From: CAYXVF01 sp964468125
GTDB taxonomy: Bacteria > Myxococcota > XYA12-FULL-58-9 > CAYXVF01
Length of the DNA stretch: 64,000 bases
Direction: 5' to 3'
NCBI GenBank assembly: GCA_964468125.1
Contig: CAYXVF010000011.1
Span: 1 to 64,000 of the forward strand
The notes under the pieces were generated by a model. The model was not told where the DNA came from, ran no database searches, and was given only the letters and a program-made list of their open reading frames with translations. Position numbers and translations under genes: made by a program. Positions 34,525-43,384 of this stretch are shown here, piece after piece (within the stretch, counting starts at the first letter, position 1; every line of letters begins with the position of its first letter).

Positions 34525-35346
34525 TCAGTCCTCATCACGTGCTCGCGGGCCGGGGGGAAGGGCGGAACGCTCGGTGGGGGTTTCACCGCGGGTGAGTCGC
34601 GCGAGCCAGGCTTCCGCCCAGCGGCTCCAGAATCCTGGAGAGTGCTGGTGGAGCAGCTCGTCGTCACGCGGCGGGGTTTTTGCGATGATCAGGGCGTCGA
34701 GCTCCTCCATCAGTGCGAGCACCGCGGCCTCTTGCGCTGCCACCGCCCGGTCGATGTCTCGCTCGTGGCTCAGGGGCTCGCCGATGTTGACGTGCAGTCC
34801 CGGACGCTCGGTCTGACCGAACTCGTAGCGCAAAGCGAGGGGAAGGATCGTCGCCCCTGGGCTCAAACGCGCGACCGCAGCGGCTCCGGCGCGAAATCCG
34901 AGCGGTCGCTCGGTGATCGGGCGCTCATCGCCCTGGGCGAAGACCCAAACCAAGCGATTCCCCTCGCGCAGCAGCTTGGCCGCGTAGCGGATCGCCAAGC
35001 CCCCGTCGCGCGGATCATCGAGGTCAATGCCGAATGCGCCGACGAGTCGGAAGAACGGGAGACGCCGTAGATTCTTTGCGTCCATCATCGCGTAGGAGTC
35101 GATCGGGAGGACACAGTTGGTCAGCCACACGGCGACCAAAGGGTCCCAAAAGGCGGTGTGATTCGAGACCAGCAGCACCGGAGCGTCCCGGTGAGCGCGG
35201 AGGCGCGAGAGGCCGCGCACGTGAGCGAACTGAAACGTGCGCTCGATCTTCGACCGCGCGACTCCGGAAAACCAGCGCAAAAACCAGGGGCTCTTTCGCG
35301 CCGGGATCACGGATGGATCAAGAAAGCTCGTTCGGGGGGATCTCAC
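34525..35346 (-). CDS. PlsC-like 1-acylglycerol-3-phosphate/glycoside acyltransferase
   Basis: A 273-residue acyltransferase with the HX4D motif NHTAFWD (H63, D68), FGIDLDDPRDGG, VWVFAQGDERP (motif III) and ATILPLALRYEF (motif IV). The family transfers acyl groups to glycerol phosphates or other hydroxyls. It is the last gene of the crtI-crtB-cyclase unit, and the opposite operon contains a glycosyltransferase, so acylation of a carotenoid glycoside is a reasonable inference; general phospholipid synthesis is the alternative. The start is the GTG at 35346, overlapping the upstream small ORF by 29 bases; a GTG 12 codons in is another option. Confidence 0.8.
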   Translation of the reverse strand: MRSPRTSFLDPSVIPARKSPWFLRWFSGVARSKIERTFQFAHVRGLSRLRAHRDAPVLLVSNHTAFWDPLVAVWLTNCVLPIDSYAMMDAKNLRRLPFFRLVGAFGIDLDDPRDGGLAIRYAAKLLREGNRLVWVFAQGDERPITERPLGFRAGAAAVARLSPGATILPLALRYEFGQTERPGLHVNIGEPLSHERDIDRAVAAQEAAVLALMEELDALIIAKTPPRDDELLHQHSPGFWSRWAEAWLARLTRGETPTERSALPPGPRARDED

Positions 35347-35653
35347 CGCGTTCGAGTAGCTCGAGCAGGCTCAGAATCCCATCAAAAGGCGGCGGTGGGC
35401 TGTCGGCTTCAGGGGCGAAGCTCTCGCCGTCCACTAGACGCGGTGGGACCGGTCTGACCGCCAAGCGAATCGTGTTGGGGCGAAGTCTGCGCACGTTGTT
35501 CGTGGGACCCGTCTCGCCCGCAGGCCGTGGCTCAAACGTGCTGCTGTGCGCCTCGTGTCGCCGCGCGTTGAACATCGGGTGTCCCCGGGTCAGCGTGGGA
35601 TGTCTCGGAATCGAACGACGGCGAAGGCTTCGCCATCGGTTTTTTTCAAACAC
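35318..35653 (-). CDS. Small protein of unknown function in carotenoid operon
   Basis: A 111-codon frame starting at a GTG that overlaps the cyclase stop by eight bases and ending inside the acyltransferase start. The N-terminal half is basic, with RRSIPRHPTLTRGHP; the C-terminus is a predicted amphipathic helix, FDGILSLLELLERGEIPPNE. No family is recognised. Overlaps on both sides and codon use like its neighbours favour a real gene. A run of seven A residues (GAAAAAAACC) lies in its first codons, which could make it prone to slippage. Confidence 0.5.
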   Translation of the reverse strand: MFEKNRWRSLRRRSIPRHPTLTRGHPMFNARRHEAHSSTFEPRPAGETGPTNNVRRLRPNTIRLAVRPVPPRLVDGESFAPEADSPPPPFDGILSLLELLERGEIPPNELS

Positions 35654-37109
35654 CTGCTATCTCCCGTGCCATTGACACGCCCCAGCGTCCTACGAATGCG
35701 GCGCCGAGCTGCCCAAACACGTCCTTGTATACCCGAGGACGCTTCATCGAAGTTCGATGGAGGAATCGTGCGAATTCGAACATCGAAATCTCATCTCTGA
35801 GCATGGCTGCATACACATCCGGGCCCAGGTCGTAAAGCGTGGAGAACGCGGTGTCGAGGAGGATGTTGAGCTCGCGTTCCCGCCCGGGCCGGCGGTCCGG
35901 GTGCGCCATCATCCAGGACAGAAGCCCCGTGCCGCGGTGAATCGGCGCATCGTCCACGACGCAGTCGAGCTCGCCGGGCTCGAGAGCTCGCCGGGAGAGA
36001 GCCCGCTCGATCTGTCGACTCGCCGGTTCGAGTGAGCGCAGCATCGATCCGAATCCGCAGAAGGTCAGGGGCGAGTGGCGAGCCGCCGCGTCACCCACGA
36101 GCACCACCCGGGCCCCGGGTGGTTTGGGAGCCGGTGACAGTCGCGACCATCCGGTGATGTATCCGAAGGTCGGGCGAACCATCTCGTAAACGCCGGTTTT
36201 GTAGCGCGGAAGGGTCTCGAAGAACCGGTCGTAGAGTCGGATGAGCGAGCCGCGCCCTACCTCTTTCGCGGGTGCGTAGTAGAACAGGTAGACGGTGGTC
36301 TGGTCCGGATGGGTCGGGAATCCCTCCCAAATGTGCTGGCGGCCTTCTTCTAGGTCTTCCGTGGTCGCGAGGATCTCACCCACCTTGGGATTGATCTGCG
36401 TCGGTCCGTCACCTTGATCGAGTCCGCGGAGTACGCCGCCTACCGTAGGGCACAACAGGTCGCCCGAGGCGTAAGGGCTCGAAGCACCTCGCCCGTCGAC
36501 GAGGAGACGGGCAGTGACGTCGCGCGTCTGGCTGCCGCTCTCGAAGCGCAGCGCGACGGCCGTGGGGCCTTCGCCATGACCCACGAGCGTGTGGCCGTCG
36601 AAGAACGTGATCCCGCGCGCTTCCGCCTTTTCGCGGGTGCGCCGCAGCAGCAATCCTGCGTCCACCGGTGTGTCCAGCACACCTTTAACGTCGTAGCTGC
36701 CACCCCGGTGCCATCGGCAGAAGCCGTGGTCGTAGGTCGTGATCATCAGCTCGTCGAGCTCGGAGCGCTCGAAGAGCCCGCTCCTGACCAGCGCCTGTAG
36801 CTCGCGGACTGATGCATTCCATTCGCGATGCACCTGCCCCGCGCGAGCTCGCTCGAAGACCGCGACGCGAATGCCGCGGCTCGCAAGAATCGTTGCGATC
36901 AAGAGACTCAAGCCGCCGCCGACGAGGGCGACGTCGTAGTCGACCCGCGCGTTGCGATCCGGTGCGGGAGGGTTGTTCGGCGCGGGTCGTGCGCTCGCGC
37001 GTCGCGCGTCCAGGTGCTCGAGTCGCTCCAGGAGCTCGGGTCCACCTGCTTCGGCGACTCGGGCGCGCGCGTAGTCCAGACTGCGATGACGTTGATTGGC
37101 TACTTGCAT
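35646..37109 (-). CDS. CruA/CruP-family lycopene cyclase-like flavoprotein
   Basis: A 487-residue FAD protein. After an ~55-residue N-terminal extension it has VDYDVALVGGGLSLLIATIL, then REWNASVRELQALVRSGLF, the pattern of CruA/CruP proteins (GGTLG-type nucleotide site followed by EWN-S-ELQ). VLVGDAAARHSPLTFCGFGS is the C-terminal FAD motif. CruA cyclises lycopene in green sulfur bacteria; CruP is a relative of uncertain role. Its place directly after crtB suggests an end-group cyclase in this pathway. The ATG at 37109 has a GGAGG seven bases upstream. Myxococcus xanthus uses unrelated CrtYc/CrtYd here, so this differs from the textbook cluster. Confidence 0.8.
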   Translation of the reverse strand: MQVANQRHRSLDYARARVAEAGGPELLERLEHLDARRASARPAPNNPPAPDRNARVDYDVALVGGGLSLLIATILASRGIRVAVFERARAGQVHREWNASVRELQALVRSGLFERSELDELMITTYDHGFCRWHRGGSYDVKGVLDTPVDAGLLLRRTREKAEARGITFFDGHTLVGHGEGPTAVALRFESGSQTRDVTARLLVDGRGASSPYASGDLLCPTVGGVLRGLDQGDGPTQINPKVGEILATTEDLEEGRQHIWEGFPTHPDQTTVYLFYYAPAKEVGRGSLIRLYDRFFETLPRYKTGVYEMVRPTFGYITGWSRLSPAPKPPGARVVLVGDAAARHSPLTFCGFGSMLRSLEPASRQIERALSRRALEPGELDCVVDDAPIHRGTGLLSWMMAHPDRRPGRERELNILLDTAFSTLYDLGPDVYAAMLRDEISMFEFARFLHRTSMKRPRVYKDVFGQLGAAFVGRWGVSMAREIAGV

Positions 37110-37124
37110 CTCAATCCTCCACGC

Positions 37125-38096
37125 TCACGTGCTTTGTGCAATGGCATCTACCAGGAAGCTCGTTTCGCCGAGCGCAGGATCTCCGCAGTGGCGCTCTGCC
37201 CAAAAAGTCGCCCCGATCGCGCGAAGGGCGAGCCAGATCTTCCGGCGGCCGGTCGTCACGGCGCGCTGACTGACGCTGTCGTAGTCGTTGCTCGCGATCA
37301 CCCTGCCTATGTCCGAGTAGATCAGGCTCGCGGCGCGAATGGAGACCCGGCAATCGCGAGGCAGATAGGTGATCCCCGAGTCCGCTCGGCGATAGAGGCT
37401 TTTCGCTTCATCCAGGAGTCTCGCGACAACCGTTCCGAGCGCCTCTGAGTGGACCGGGTTACGAAGCCAGAGTTCGGGCTCGATCCCAACCTCCTGCATC
37501 CACTCGAGCGGGAGATAGATTCGCCCGGCTCGGGCATCTTCTCCAACATCTCTGCAAATGTTCGTGAGCTGCATCGCGACGCCGAGATCGCAAGCGCGTG
37601 CCATGATGTGCGGCTCCCGGCGACCCATGAGCACCGTCATGATCGCGCCTACCGCCGAGGCTACGCGAGCGGAGTAGGCGATGACGCCGCTCAGTGTTTC
37701 GTAGCGTCTGCCCTCGACGTCCCAGAGGTATCCGTCGAGAAGCGCCTCGAAGAGCGTCCGCGGGATCCGGTGCTCGCGCACGACGTCCGCGAGGAGCCGC
37801 TCCACTGCGTCCTTGCGGGGAGCACCGCAGTAGATTTCGTCCAGTCGGGCATGGAGCCGGTCGAGAGCGCGGGCGGGCTCGCGAGCGAGGTCGACGGCGT
37901 CGTCGGAAATACGACAGAAAGCGTAAACGGCGGCTGCAGGACGCCTGACACGGGTTGGCAGCAAGAGCGAAGCCGCGTGAAAGCTCTTGGACCCGGCGCG
38001 CAGGATCGCCCGGCACTGGTCTAGGTCAGCGGCGAGAGAAAAAGGCCCTCTACGGGCGAGCGTCTCAACCCGCTCTTTTAGCTCGGACGATTGCAT
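37125..38096 (-). CDS. crtB: Phytoene synthase
   Basis: A 323-residue squalene/phytoene synthase family enzyme condensing two GGPP molecules into phytoene. The two Asp-rich motifs are FCRISDDAVDLA and NICRDVGEDARAGRIYLP; KSFHAASLLLP and AYSARVASAVGAIM are also conserved. The ATG at 38096 lies 32 bases inside the 3' end of crtI, indicating translational coupling, and the cyclase gene follows after 15 bases. GGPP synthase itself (crtE) is not in this window. Confidence 0.93.
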   Translation of the reverse strand: MQSSELKERVETLARRGPFSLAADLDQCRAILRAGSKSFHAASLLLPTRVRRPAAAVYAFCRISDDAVDLAREPARALDRLHARLDEIYCGAPRKDAVERLLADVVREHRIPRTLFEALLDGYLWDVEGRRYETLSGVIAYSARVASAVGAIMTVLMGRREPHIMARACDLGVAMQLTNICRDVGEDARAGRIYLPLEWMQEVGIEPELWLRNPVHSEALGTVVARLLDEAKSLYRRADSGITYLPRDCRVSIRAASLIYSDIGRVIASNDYDSVSQRAVTTGRRKIWLALRAIGATFWAERHCGDPALGETSFLVDAIAQST

Positions 38097-39624
38097 TCGG
38101 ATCTGGAACCACCGTGTCGAGTACGCGGGCCGAGGAAATCACGCCGGGCATGCCAGCACCAGGGTGGGTTCCCGCGCCAACGAGATACAAGTGCTCGATG
38201 TCCTCACTCTGGTTGTGAGGTCTGAAGTATGCGCTCTGCAGCAGGGTCGGTTCTACGCTGAAGGCGGCACCTTTGTGAGACAGCAGGATGTCCTGAAAGC
38301 CCTGCGGATCGAGCGTGTGCGAAGTAACGATGTGCTCGCCGAGGTCCGGCATGATCGTCGAGGCCAGGTACTGCTCGATCTTCTTGCGGTAGGGCTCGCA
38401 CTGCGACTGCCAGTCAACCCCCGAGTCCAGGTGCGGCACCGGGGACAAAACATAGTACGCGTCGCATCCGTCCGGGGCCATCGACGGATCGGTCTTCGTG
38501 GGCCGGTGCAGGTATAAGCTGAAATCGTCGGCCAACACCTTGTTCTCGAAGATGTCATCGAGCAGGCCCTTGTAGCGGGGTCCCAAGAGAATCGTATGGT
38601 GCGCGACATCCTCGTACTTGCGATTGGTACCGAAGTACCAAACAAACAAGCTCATCGAGTAGCGAGCGCGATCGATTTTCGAGTCTGTCCAGCGTCGACG
38701 ATAACGCGATGGAACCAGGTGGCGATAAGTCCACGCTGCGTCTGCGTTCGAGACGACGAGGTCCGCATGGATGACGTCACCGTTCTCGAGCCGCACGCCG
38801 GCGGCCCGGGGCTTCTTGCCGCTTTCGTCCATGACGATCTCGGAGACGGTCTGGTTCAAGCGAACCTCGCCACCGAGTCCTTCGATCAGCCCCACGATTC
38901 CTTTTACGAGGGCGCCAGTACCGCCCATGGCGAAGTGGACGCCCCATTTCCGCTCCAGAAAGAGGATGAGCGAGTAGATCGACGTGGTACTGAAAGGGTT
39001 GCCGCCTACCAGAAGCGGGTGAAAACTGAGTACGGTCCGGAGTTTCTCGTCCTTCACGTACTTCTTTGCCATGCCATAGACCGACCGATGCGATCCGAGG
39101 CGCACCATGTCGGGCAAGATTTTGAGCATGTCCATCGGTGAGCCAAAGGGCACATGGGCGAGCTGCTCGAAGCCGACTTTGAAGATTTGCTCGCTCGCTT
39201 TCACGAAGCGATCATAACCTGCGACGTCCGCGGGATTGATCTTGTTGATCTCCGCGTGCATCGCGTCTCGGTCGCCGGTGTAGTCGAACACGGTCCCGTC
39301 GTCGAAGCGAATTCGGTAGAAGGGGCTCACCTCGCGCATGTCGATGTCATCGGACATTTTTTTGCCCGCGAGCTCCCACAGCTCCTCGAACAGAAAGGGG
39401 GCGGTGATGACCGTCGGCCCGCCGTCGAAGATGAAGCCTTTGTCTTCGTAGACGTAGGCGCGTCCGCCAGGTTTGTCGCGTCGGTCGATCACGGTCACGC
39501 GGTAACCGCGGGCGCCGAGTCGGACGGCCGCGGAGAGCCCACCAAACCCGGCTCCTATGACCAGCGCGTGTGGCTTGTTGTCGGAACCGCTTCGTTCGGG
39601 AATGTTCTCAACGGGTGCTTGCAT
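38065..39624 (-). CDS. crtI: Phytoene desaturase
   Basis: A 519-residue CrtI-family FAD enzyme: HALVIGAGFGGLSAAVRLGA at the N-terminus, FDGGPTVITAPFLFEELW, and LYLVGAGTHPGAGMPGVISS at the C-terminus. It desaturates phytoene towards lycopene or intermediates; M. xanthus has two such enzymes and only one is seen here besides CrtD. The ATG at 39624 is the first gene of the minus-strand carotenoid unit. A good promoter lies so close that the transcript may be leaderless. The divergent MerR-type gene starts 108 bases away. Confidence 0.93.
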   Translation of the reverse strand: MQAPVENIPERSGSDNKPHALVIGAGFGGLSAAVRLGARGYRVTVIDRRDKPGGRAYVYEDKGFIFDGGPTVITAPFLFEELWELAGKKMSDDIDMREVSPFYRIRFDDGTVFDYTGDRDAMHAEINKINPADVAGYDRFVKASEQIFKVGFEQLAHVPFGSPMDMLKILPDMVRLGSHRSVYGMAKKYVKDEKLRTVLSFHPLLVGGNPFSTTSIYSLILFLERKWGVHFAMGGTGALVKGIVGLIEGLGGEVRLNQTVSEIVMDESGKKPRAAGVRLENGDVIHADLVVSNADAAWTYRHLVPSRYRRRWTDSKIDRARYSMSLFVWYFGTNRKYEDVAHHTILLGPRYKGLLDDIFENKVLADDFSLYLHRPTKTDPSMAPDGCDAYYVLSPVPHLDSGVDWQSQCEPYRKKIEQYLASTIMPDLGEHIVTSHTLDPQGFQDILLSHKGAAFSVEPTLLQSAYFRPHNQSEDIEHLYLVGAGTHPGAGMPGVISSARVLDTVVPDPNAIVRAKRAG

Positions 39625-39630
39625 GCCGCA

Positions 39631-39659
39631 TTAGTAAGAGCAGGATGGCTAGGTGACAA
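39631..39659 (-). promoter_or_regulatory. Sigma-70-type promoter for crtI
   Basis: On the minus strand TTGTCA (39659-39654) and TACTAA (39636-39631) are separated by exactly 17 bases. The -10 ends seven bases before the crtI ATG, so the predicted transcription start falls at or next to the start codon (leaderless or nearly so). The shared intergenic region is where a CarA-type repressor would be expected to act; no clear operator palindrome was found. Confidence 0.55.
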
Positions 39660-39731
39660 GGTTCAGAATGAATTCGATTTATCCGATGATTTTCCGGTCA
39701 GATCTATGAGCCATTCGTCGCAGGCGCGCCC

Positions 39732-40613
39732 GTGAGCGGCCGCTATCGCATTCAAGCCTTTGCGCGGCTCACCGGCGTGCCGGCACCGACGCTTCGGGCG
39801 TGGGAAAAACGCTACGGCGTACCTACCCCGGACCGCAGCGAGTCGGGCTACCGGCTCTATCGTAACATCGATCTCTTCGTCGTGCGTCGTATGGTCGAGC
39901 TCGTGCAGGACGGCCATTCCGCCGCCTCCGCCGCCAAAACGGCGTCAGAGGCGTTGGATCGGGAGAATCGGCCCGAGCCGGCGGAAGCGGCGTCGGATGC
40001 GATTGTGAGCGCGCTGGCGCTTGGAGATCCGGTACGCGTTGAGCATGAGATTCGGCGGGCGGTGTTTCTGAGCAGCACCGCCGTCGTTCTAGAACGGATC
40101 ATCTACCCCATACTTGAGGACGAACGAGCTCCGGCGGCGCAGAAGAGGCTCTTGAGGGCGCAGACCGCCCCTCTCGTCGCCGAGCTGATTCGCATGGCGG
40201 GGGCGAGCGATGGGCCTTTGGGCTTGCGTTGTGCTGGGGTGGACGAGCTGGACTGCTTGGCTTCGGATGCCCTCGCGCTGCGTCTGCTGGGCTGGGGCTA
40301 TCGAACGTTCTCGATCGGGGCTGGGGTTACGCCAGCGGAGTTGAAATCAGCGATCCGAGCCTTTCGTCCGGAATTCGTGCTGATCGGGCTCGATGCGCTA
40401 CCATCCCATCACTCCGCCCAATATACGCTTCTCGATGGCTACGCTGCCGCGGTGAGTGACTTACCTTGGGCTGTGAGTGGAATTGCTGCTTCGCGTCTGG
40501 GGGAGGCGATCGAGCAGCGCAGAGGATTAGTGGGTGAAGCTGATCTCGGTTTCAAACGTCGTCTCGAGCGTGCCATTTGGGTTCGCTCTCATAGCCTTTC
40601 TTCTGGTCGCTGA
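39732..40613 (+). CDS. CarA/CarH-like MerR-family regulator with degenerate B12 domain
   Basis: A 293-residue regulator. Residues 1-70 are a MerR-type helix-turn-helix (FARLTGVPAPTLRAWEKRYG, SESGYRLYRNIDLF) as in CarA/CarH. The C-terminal part has the helical bundle and Rossmann-like fold of the cobalamin-binding module, but the region aligned with the ligand motif ExHxxG reads DELDCLA, with Asp174 at the His position, and the conserved EH of the helical bundle is not found. It probably controls the divergent crtI unit, but adenosylcobalamin sensing as in light-responsive CarH seems lost. Start is a GTG at 39732. Confidence 0.8.
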   Translation: MSGRYRIQAFARLTGVPAPTLRAWEKRYGVPTPDRSESGYRLYRNIDLFVVRRMVELVQDGHSAASAAKTASEALDRENRPEPAEAASDAIVSALALGDPVRVEHEIRRAVFLSSTAVVLERIIYPILEDERAPAAQKRLLRAQTAPLVAELIRMAGASDGPLGLRCAGVDELDCLASDALALRLLGWGYRTFSIGAGVTPAELKSAIRAFRPEFVLIGLDALPSHHSAQYTLLDGYAAAVSDLPWAVSGIAASRLGEAIEQRRGLVGEADLGFKRRLERAIWVRSHSLSSGR

Positions 40614-41289
40614 TCCGGCCCAGGGAGAGTCATTGGCCCCGAGCCTCGAGCCGGTGAGCCGAGCCAGTCGCAACACACCGTCTGTGCCCCTTGAGCGATG
40701 GGCCGGGCGACAGGTGGTCTTGGGCGAGCAGAGCATCACCTTTGTCGGCACCGTGGAGACCCGTGCCGAGTCCTTCGTGATCGCCGACGTGCGCCGATAC
40801 CCGGACCGCTACGTCATGACCCAGTACACCTGTCGGGTGAATCTTGCGGAAGTCGCTGGGGTTCGAGCGAAGATCGCGGACGGAACCGCCCAGTCCGTTC
40901 CACCGGTGACGTTCGAGGTCCCCCGGAGTGCTGACGGTTCGCTCGCGCCGGTGAGTTGGGTGACCGACTGGGGCGAGGCGGACCACGATGGCGACGGCAA
41001 TCGCGGTGTGACCGTCGAAGTCGGCGCTCCTTTGTGCGGCGGCTACCTCTACCTCTCGAGTCGGACCACGACGAAATCCTACATGTTCGAGCGCAAGCAA
41101 GCGCTCGAAGCCTCCCTCGACGTCACCGTCGAACAGAGGATTTTTGACACCTCGAACATCTGCCTCGACGTCGCCACCTCTGACACGGTGGAGCAGGTCA
41201 GCGGTCGGGTGACTTACGCGCCAGTGGCAAGGTCCGAGACCTGTGCGAGCCTGCTGCGCAAAGGGTGGCCCGTGGCCGCACCCATCTGA
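40534..41289 (+). CDS. Secreted protein of unknown function
   Basis: A 251-codon frame with a signal peptide (FGFALIAFLLVADPAQG). The mature part is strand-rich with four Cys residues and a short acidic DHDGDGN loop. No family is recognised. It starts at a GTG 80 bases inside the end of the regulator gene; a second GTG 12 codons in would still give a signal peptide. The overlap suggests co-transcription with the regulator. Confidence 0.6.
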   Translation: MKLISVSNVVSSVPFGFALIAFLLVADPAQGESLAPSLEPVSRASRNTPSVPLERWAGRQVVLGEQSITFVGTVETRAESFVIADVRRYPDRYVMTQYTCRVNLAEVAGVRAKIADGTAQSVPPVTFEVPRSADGSLAPVSWVTDWGEADHDGDGNRGVTVEVGAPLCGGYLYLSSRTTTKSYMFERKQALEASLDVTVEQRIFDTSNICLDVATSDTVEQVSGRVTYAPVARSETCASLLRKGWPVAAPI

Positions 41290-41375
41290 GTCGTGCCTCG
41301 GGCGCTTGTGCTCGTTCACGAGCGCCGCTAGCATTGCGGATGTGAGGTTTCTCCCTCGATCCTGAGCTTCCGCCG

Positions 41376-43376
41376 ATGCCTGAGTCGACGTTTCCCCGCC
41401 GCTTCGGACGCTACATTCTCCTCGACAAGGTGAATTCCGGCGGTATGGCGGAAGTCTACCGCGCCAAAGTGACCGGCACGGACAACTTTCAGCGCATCGT
41501 TGCGATCAAGTGCATGCTATCGAATTTGGTCGAGGACCAGGAATTCGCGACGATGTTCGTGGACGAGGCGCGTCTCGCCGCCCAGCTCAATCACGGTAAC
41601 ATCGTGCAGATCTACGAGCTCGGCCGCCACGAAGAGCAGCTCTACATCGCCATGGAGCTCGTCAACGGACACGACCTCCGAAACACGACAAAGCGCGCCA
41701 GGAAGCTGGGCAAACGTTTGGGCGTGGGGTTCGTCGCCTACATCGTGAGCAAGGCGGCTGAAGCGCTCGACTACGCGCACAACAAGCTGTCGCTCGATGG
41801 GACGCCGCTCAATCTGGTTCACCGGGATGTGAGTCCCCAGAACATTCTGGTGAGCTACGACGGCGAGGTGAAAGTCGTCGACTTCGGGATCGCGAAAGCA
41901 GAGCACCGAGCAACGGAAACGAGGGCGGGGACATTGAAAGGCAAGTTCGCCTACATGGCCCCGGAGCAGGTGGTAGGCGACAGCATCGATCGGCGCGCTG
42001 ACATCTTCGCCCTCGGAGCCGTGCTCTACGAAGCGGCGACTGGAAGGCCGCTCTTCTACGGCGACACGGACCTTGCGATCCTTGAGAAGGTGAGGAACGC
42101 CACGCTCCCCAACCTCGAGGAGCACCTCTCCCACGCGCCTGCGCAACTGTGCAAAGTGATACGCCGTGCCTGCGCTCTCAAACCGGAGGAGCGCTACCAG
42201 AGCGCCCTCGACCTGGCCGAAGATCTCGCTCCAGTACTGCTCTCTCGCGGGAACCTCTTTGGCCCCAAGAACGCACGCACGACCATGCGCGTTCTCTACG
42301 AAGAAGAATGGGACGCCCTGCCGAAGAAGCTCAAGGAATACGCTGCGGTGGATCTCGACGAAGACCGCGCCGAGGGCCGTGGCCGCACTCAGATCTTTGG
42401 GGCGCTCCTCAATACCACGGGCGACGTACCCCTCGTGCAGACCGAGGAGATCCCCCGAAACGGAGCACCGCCCCCCGCCGCGCAGACGAATTCGAGGACC
42501 AGCAAAGAATCGGAGCCGATGACATCCGCCGCCACGGAGGTGTTCTCGCCGAAGGAGCTCGAAGCCCGGGCGTCGGGTGCCGGGACAGCGCCGGAGAATC
42601 GTGAGAGTGACGAAACGGGCCCCATCGAGCACCTGGACGGGCCCGAAACCACCGTGGAGGAGACCAAGGCCGAGGCCCGCCGCGAGCCTTCCGGTGCGTC
42701 CCGTCCCGAGCCTTCCGGAAGGATCCGCCCAGAACCCTCGGTTCGAATCCGCCCGGACGGCCGACTGCGCCCGGAACCTTCCGGGCGGGCGAGACCGCAA
42801 ACCGCGGCGATGCTCTTTCAAGAGCTGATGTCCGCGCCTGCGTCGGTTCGCTACGCGCTGCTGGGGCTTGGCGGCGCCTGTGTCGTCACCTTGCTCGCGC
42901 TGATTGTCGTCGTGGCAGGACGCGGTGCTGAGCCAGATCCCCCGAGTACTGTCCCAACCCCGGTGGCAACGATGGAGCCGGCCGAAGAGAAGCGCCCGGT
43001 CGGTACGGTGATCGAGGAGCTCCCAATGGACGATGAGGACTCCGACCCGATTGACGAGCCGGAGTGGGACGACCCGGCTGCCGAACCCGAGGATGCCGCG
43101 GAAGAGCTGCCGACCCAGCCCAAACCGGACGGTACGGATCGACCGAAACGGCGATTCGCCTGGGTCAATATCGACTCAAAAGGGGTAGCTGCGCGCGTGC
43201 TCGTAGATGGAAAGGAAGTCGGGCGGACACCCATTCGAGGGCACCGGGTTCGCGCAGGCCGTCACCGGGTCAAGTTCATTCCTGTGGATAACAGTGAGGG
43301 GCGATTGGTGGAGGTTCACATTTCGCCACGCTACACCGAAGACAACCCGTTGGATCTCAGCCTGAAGCTGAGATGA
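41376..43376 (+). CDS. Eukaryotic-type Ser/Thr protein kinase with PEGA-like C-terminus
   Basis: A 666-residue membrane kinase. The catalytic domain covers about residues 10-290: VNSGGMAEVYRAK (glycine loop), AIKCM (catalytic Lys), LVHRDVSPQNIL, VVDFGIAKA, APEQ. A disordered, acidic and Arg/Pro-rich juxtamembrane region follows, including near-repeats of RPEPSGR. One membrane helix lies at about 493-516 (YALLGLGGACVVTLLALIVV). The extracytoplasmic part ends in a PEGA-like domain (ARVLVDGKEVGRTPIRGHRV). The kinase domain is cytosolic and all catalytic motifs are intact; substrates are unknown. Confidence 0.92.
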   Translation: MPESTFPRRFGRYILLDKVNSGGMAEVYRAKVTGTDNFQRIVAIKCMLSNLVEDQEFATMFVDEARLAAQLNHGNIVQIYELGRHEEQLYIAMELVNGHDLRNTTKRARKLGKRLGVGFVAYIVSKAAEALDYAHNKLSLDGTPLNLVHRDVSPQNILVSYDGEVKVVDFGIAKAEHRATETRAGTLKGKFAYMAPEQVVGDSIDRRADIFALGAVLYEAATGRPLFYGDTDLAILEKVRNATLPNLEEHLSHAPAQLCKVIRRACALKPEERYQSALDLAEDLAPVLLSRGNLFGPKNARTTMRVLYEEEWDALPKKLKEYAAVDLDEDRAEGRGRTQIFGALLNTTGDVPLVQTEEIPRNGAPPPAAQTNSRTSKESEPMTSAATEVFSPKELEARASGAGTAPENRESDETGPIEHLDGPETTVEETKAEARREPSGASRPEPSGRIRPEPSVRIRPDGRLRPEPSGRARPQTAAMLFQELMSAPASVRYALLGLGGACVVTLLALIVVVAGRGAEPDPPSTVPTPVATMEPAEEKRPVGTVIEELPMDDEDSDPIDEPEWDDPAAEPEDAAEELPTQPKPDGTDRPKRRFAWVNIDSKGVAARVLVDGKEVGRTPIRGHRVRAGRHRVKFIPVDNSEGRLVEVHISPRYTEDNPLDLSLKLR

Positions 43377-43384
43377 GCACGAGT

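Noticed and set aside
42735..42755. tRNA T-loop-like GGTTCGAATCC
   Set aside because: Lies inside the kinase coding frame (an Arg/Pro repeat) and no cloverleaf or anticodon arm can be drawn around it.
41517..42821. 434-codon minus-strand frame
   Set aside because: Antisense shadow of the Ser/Thr kinase.
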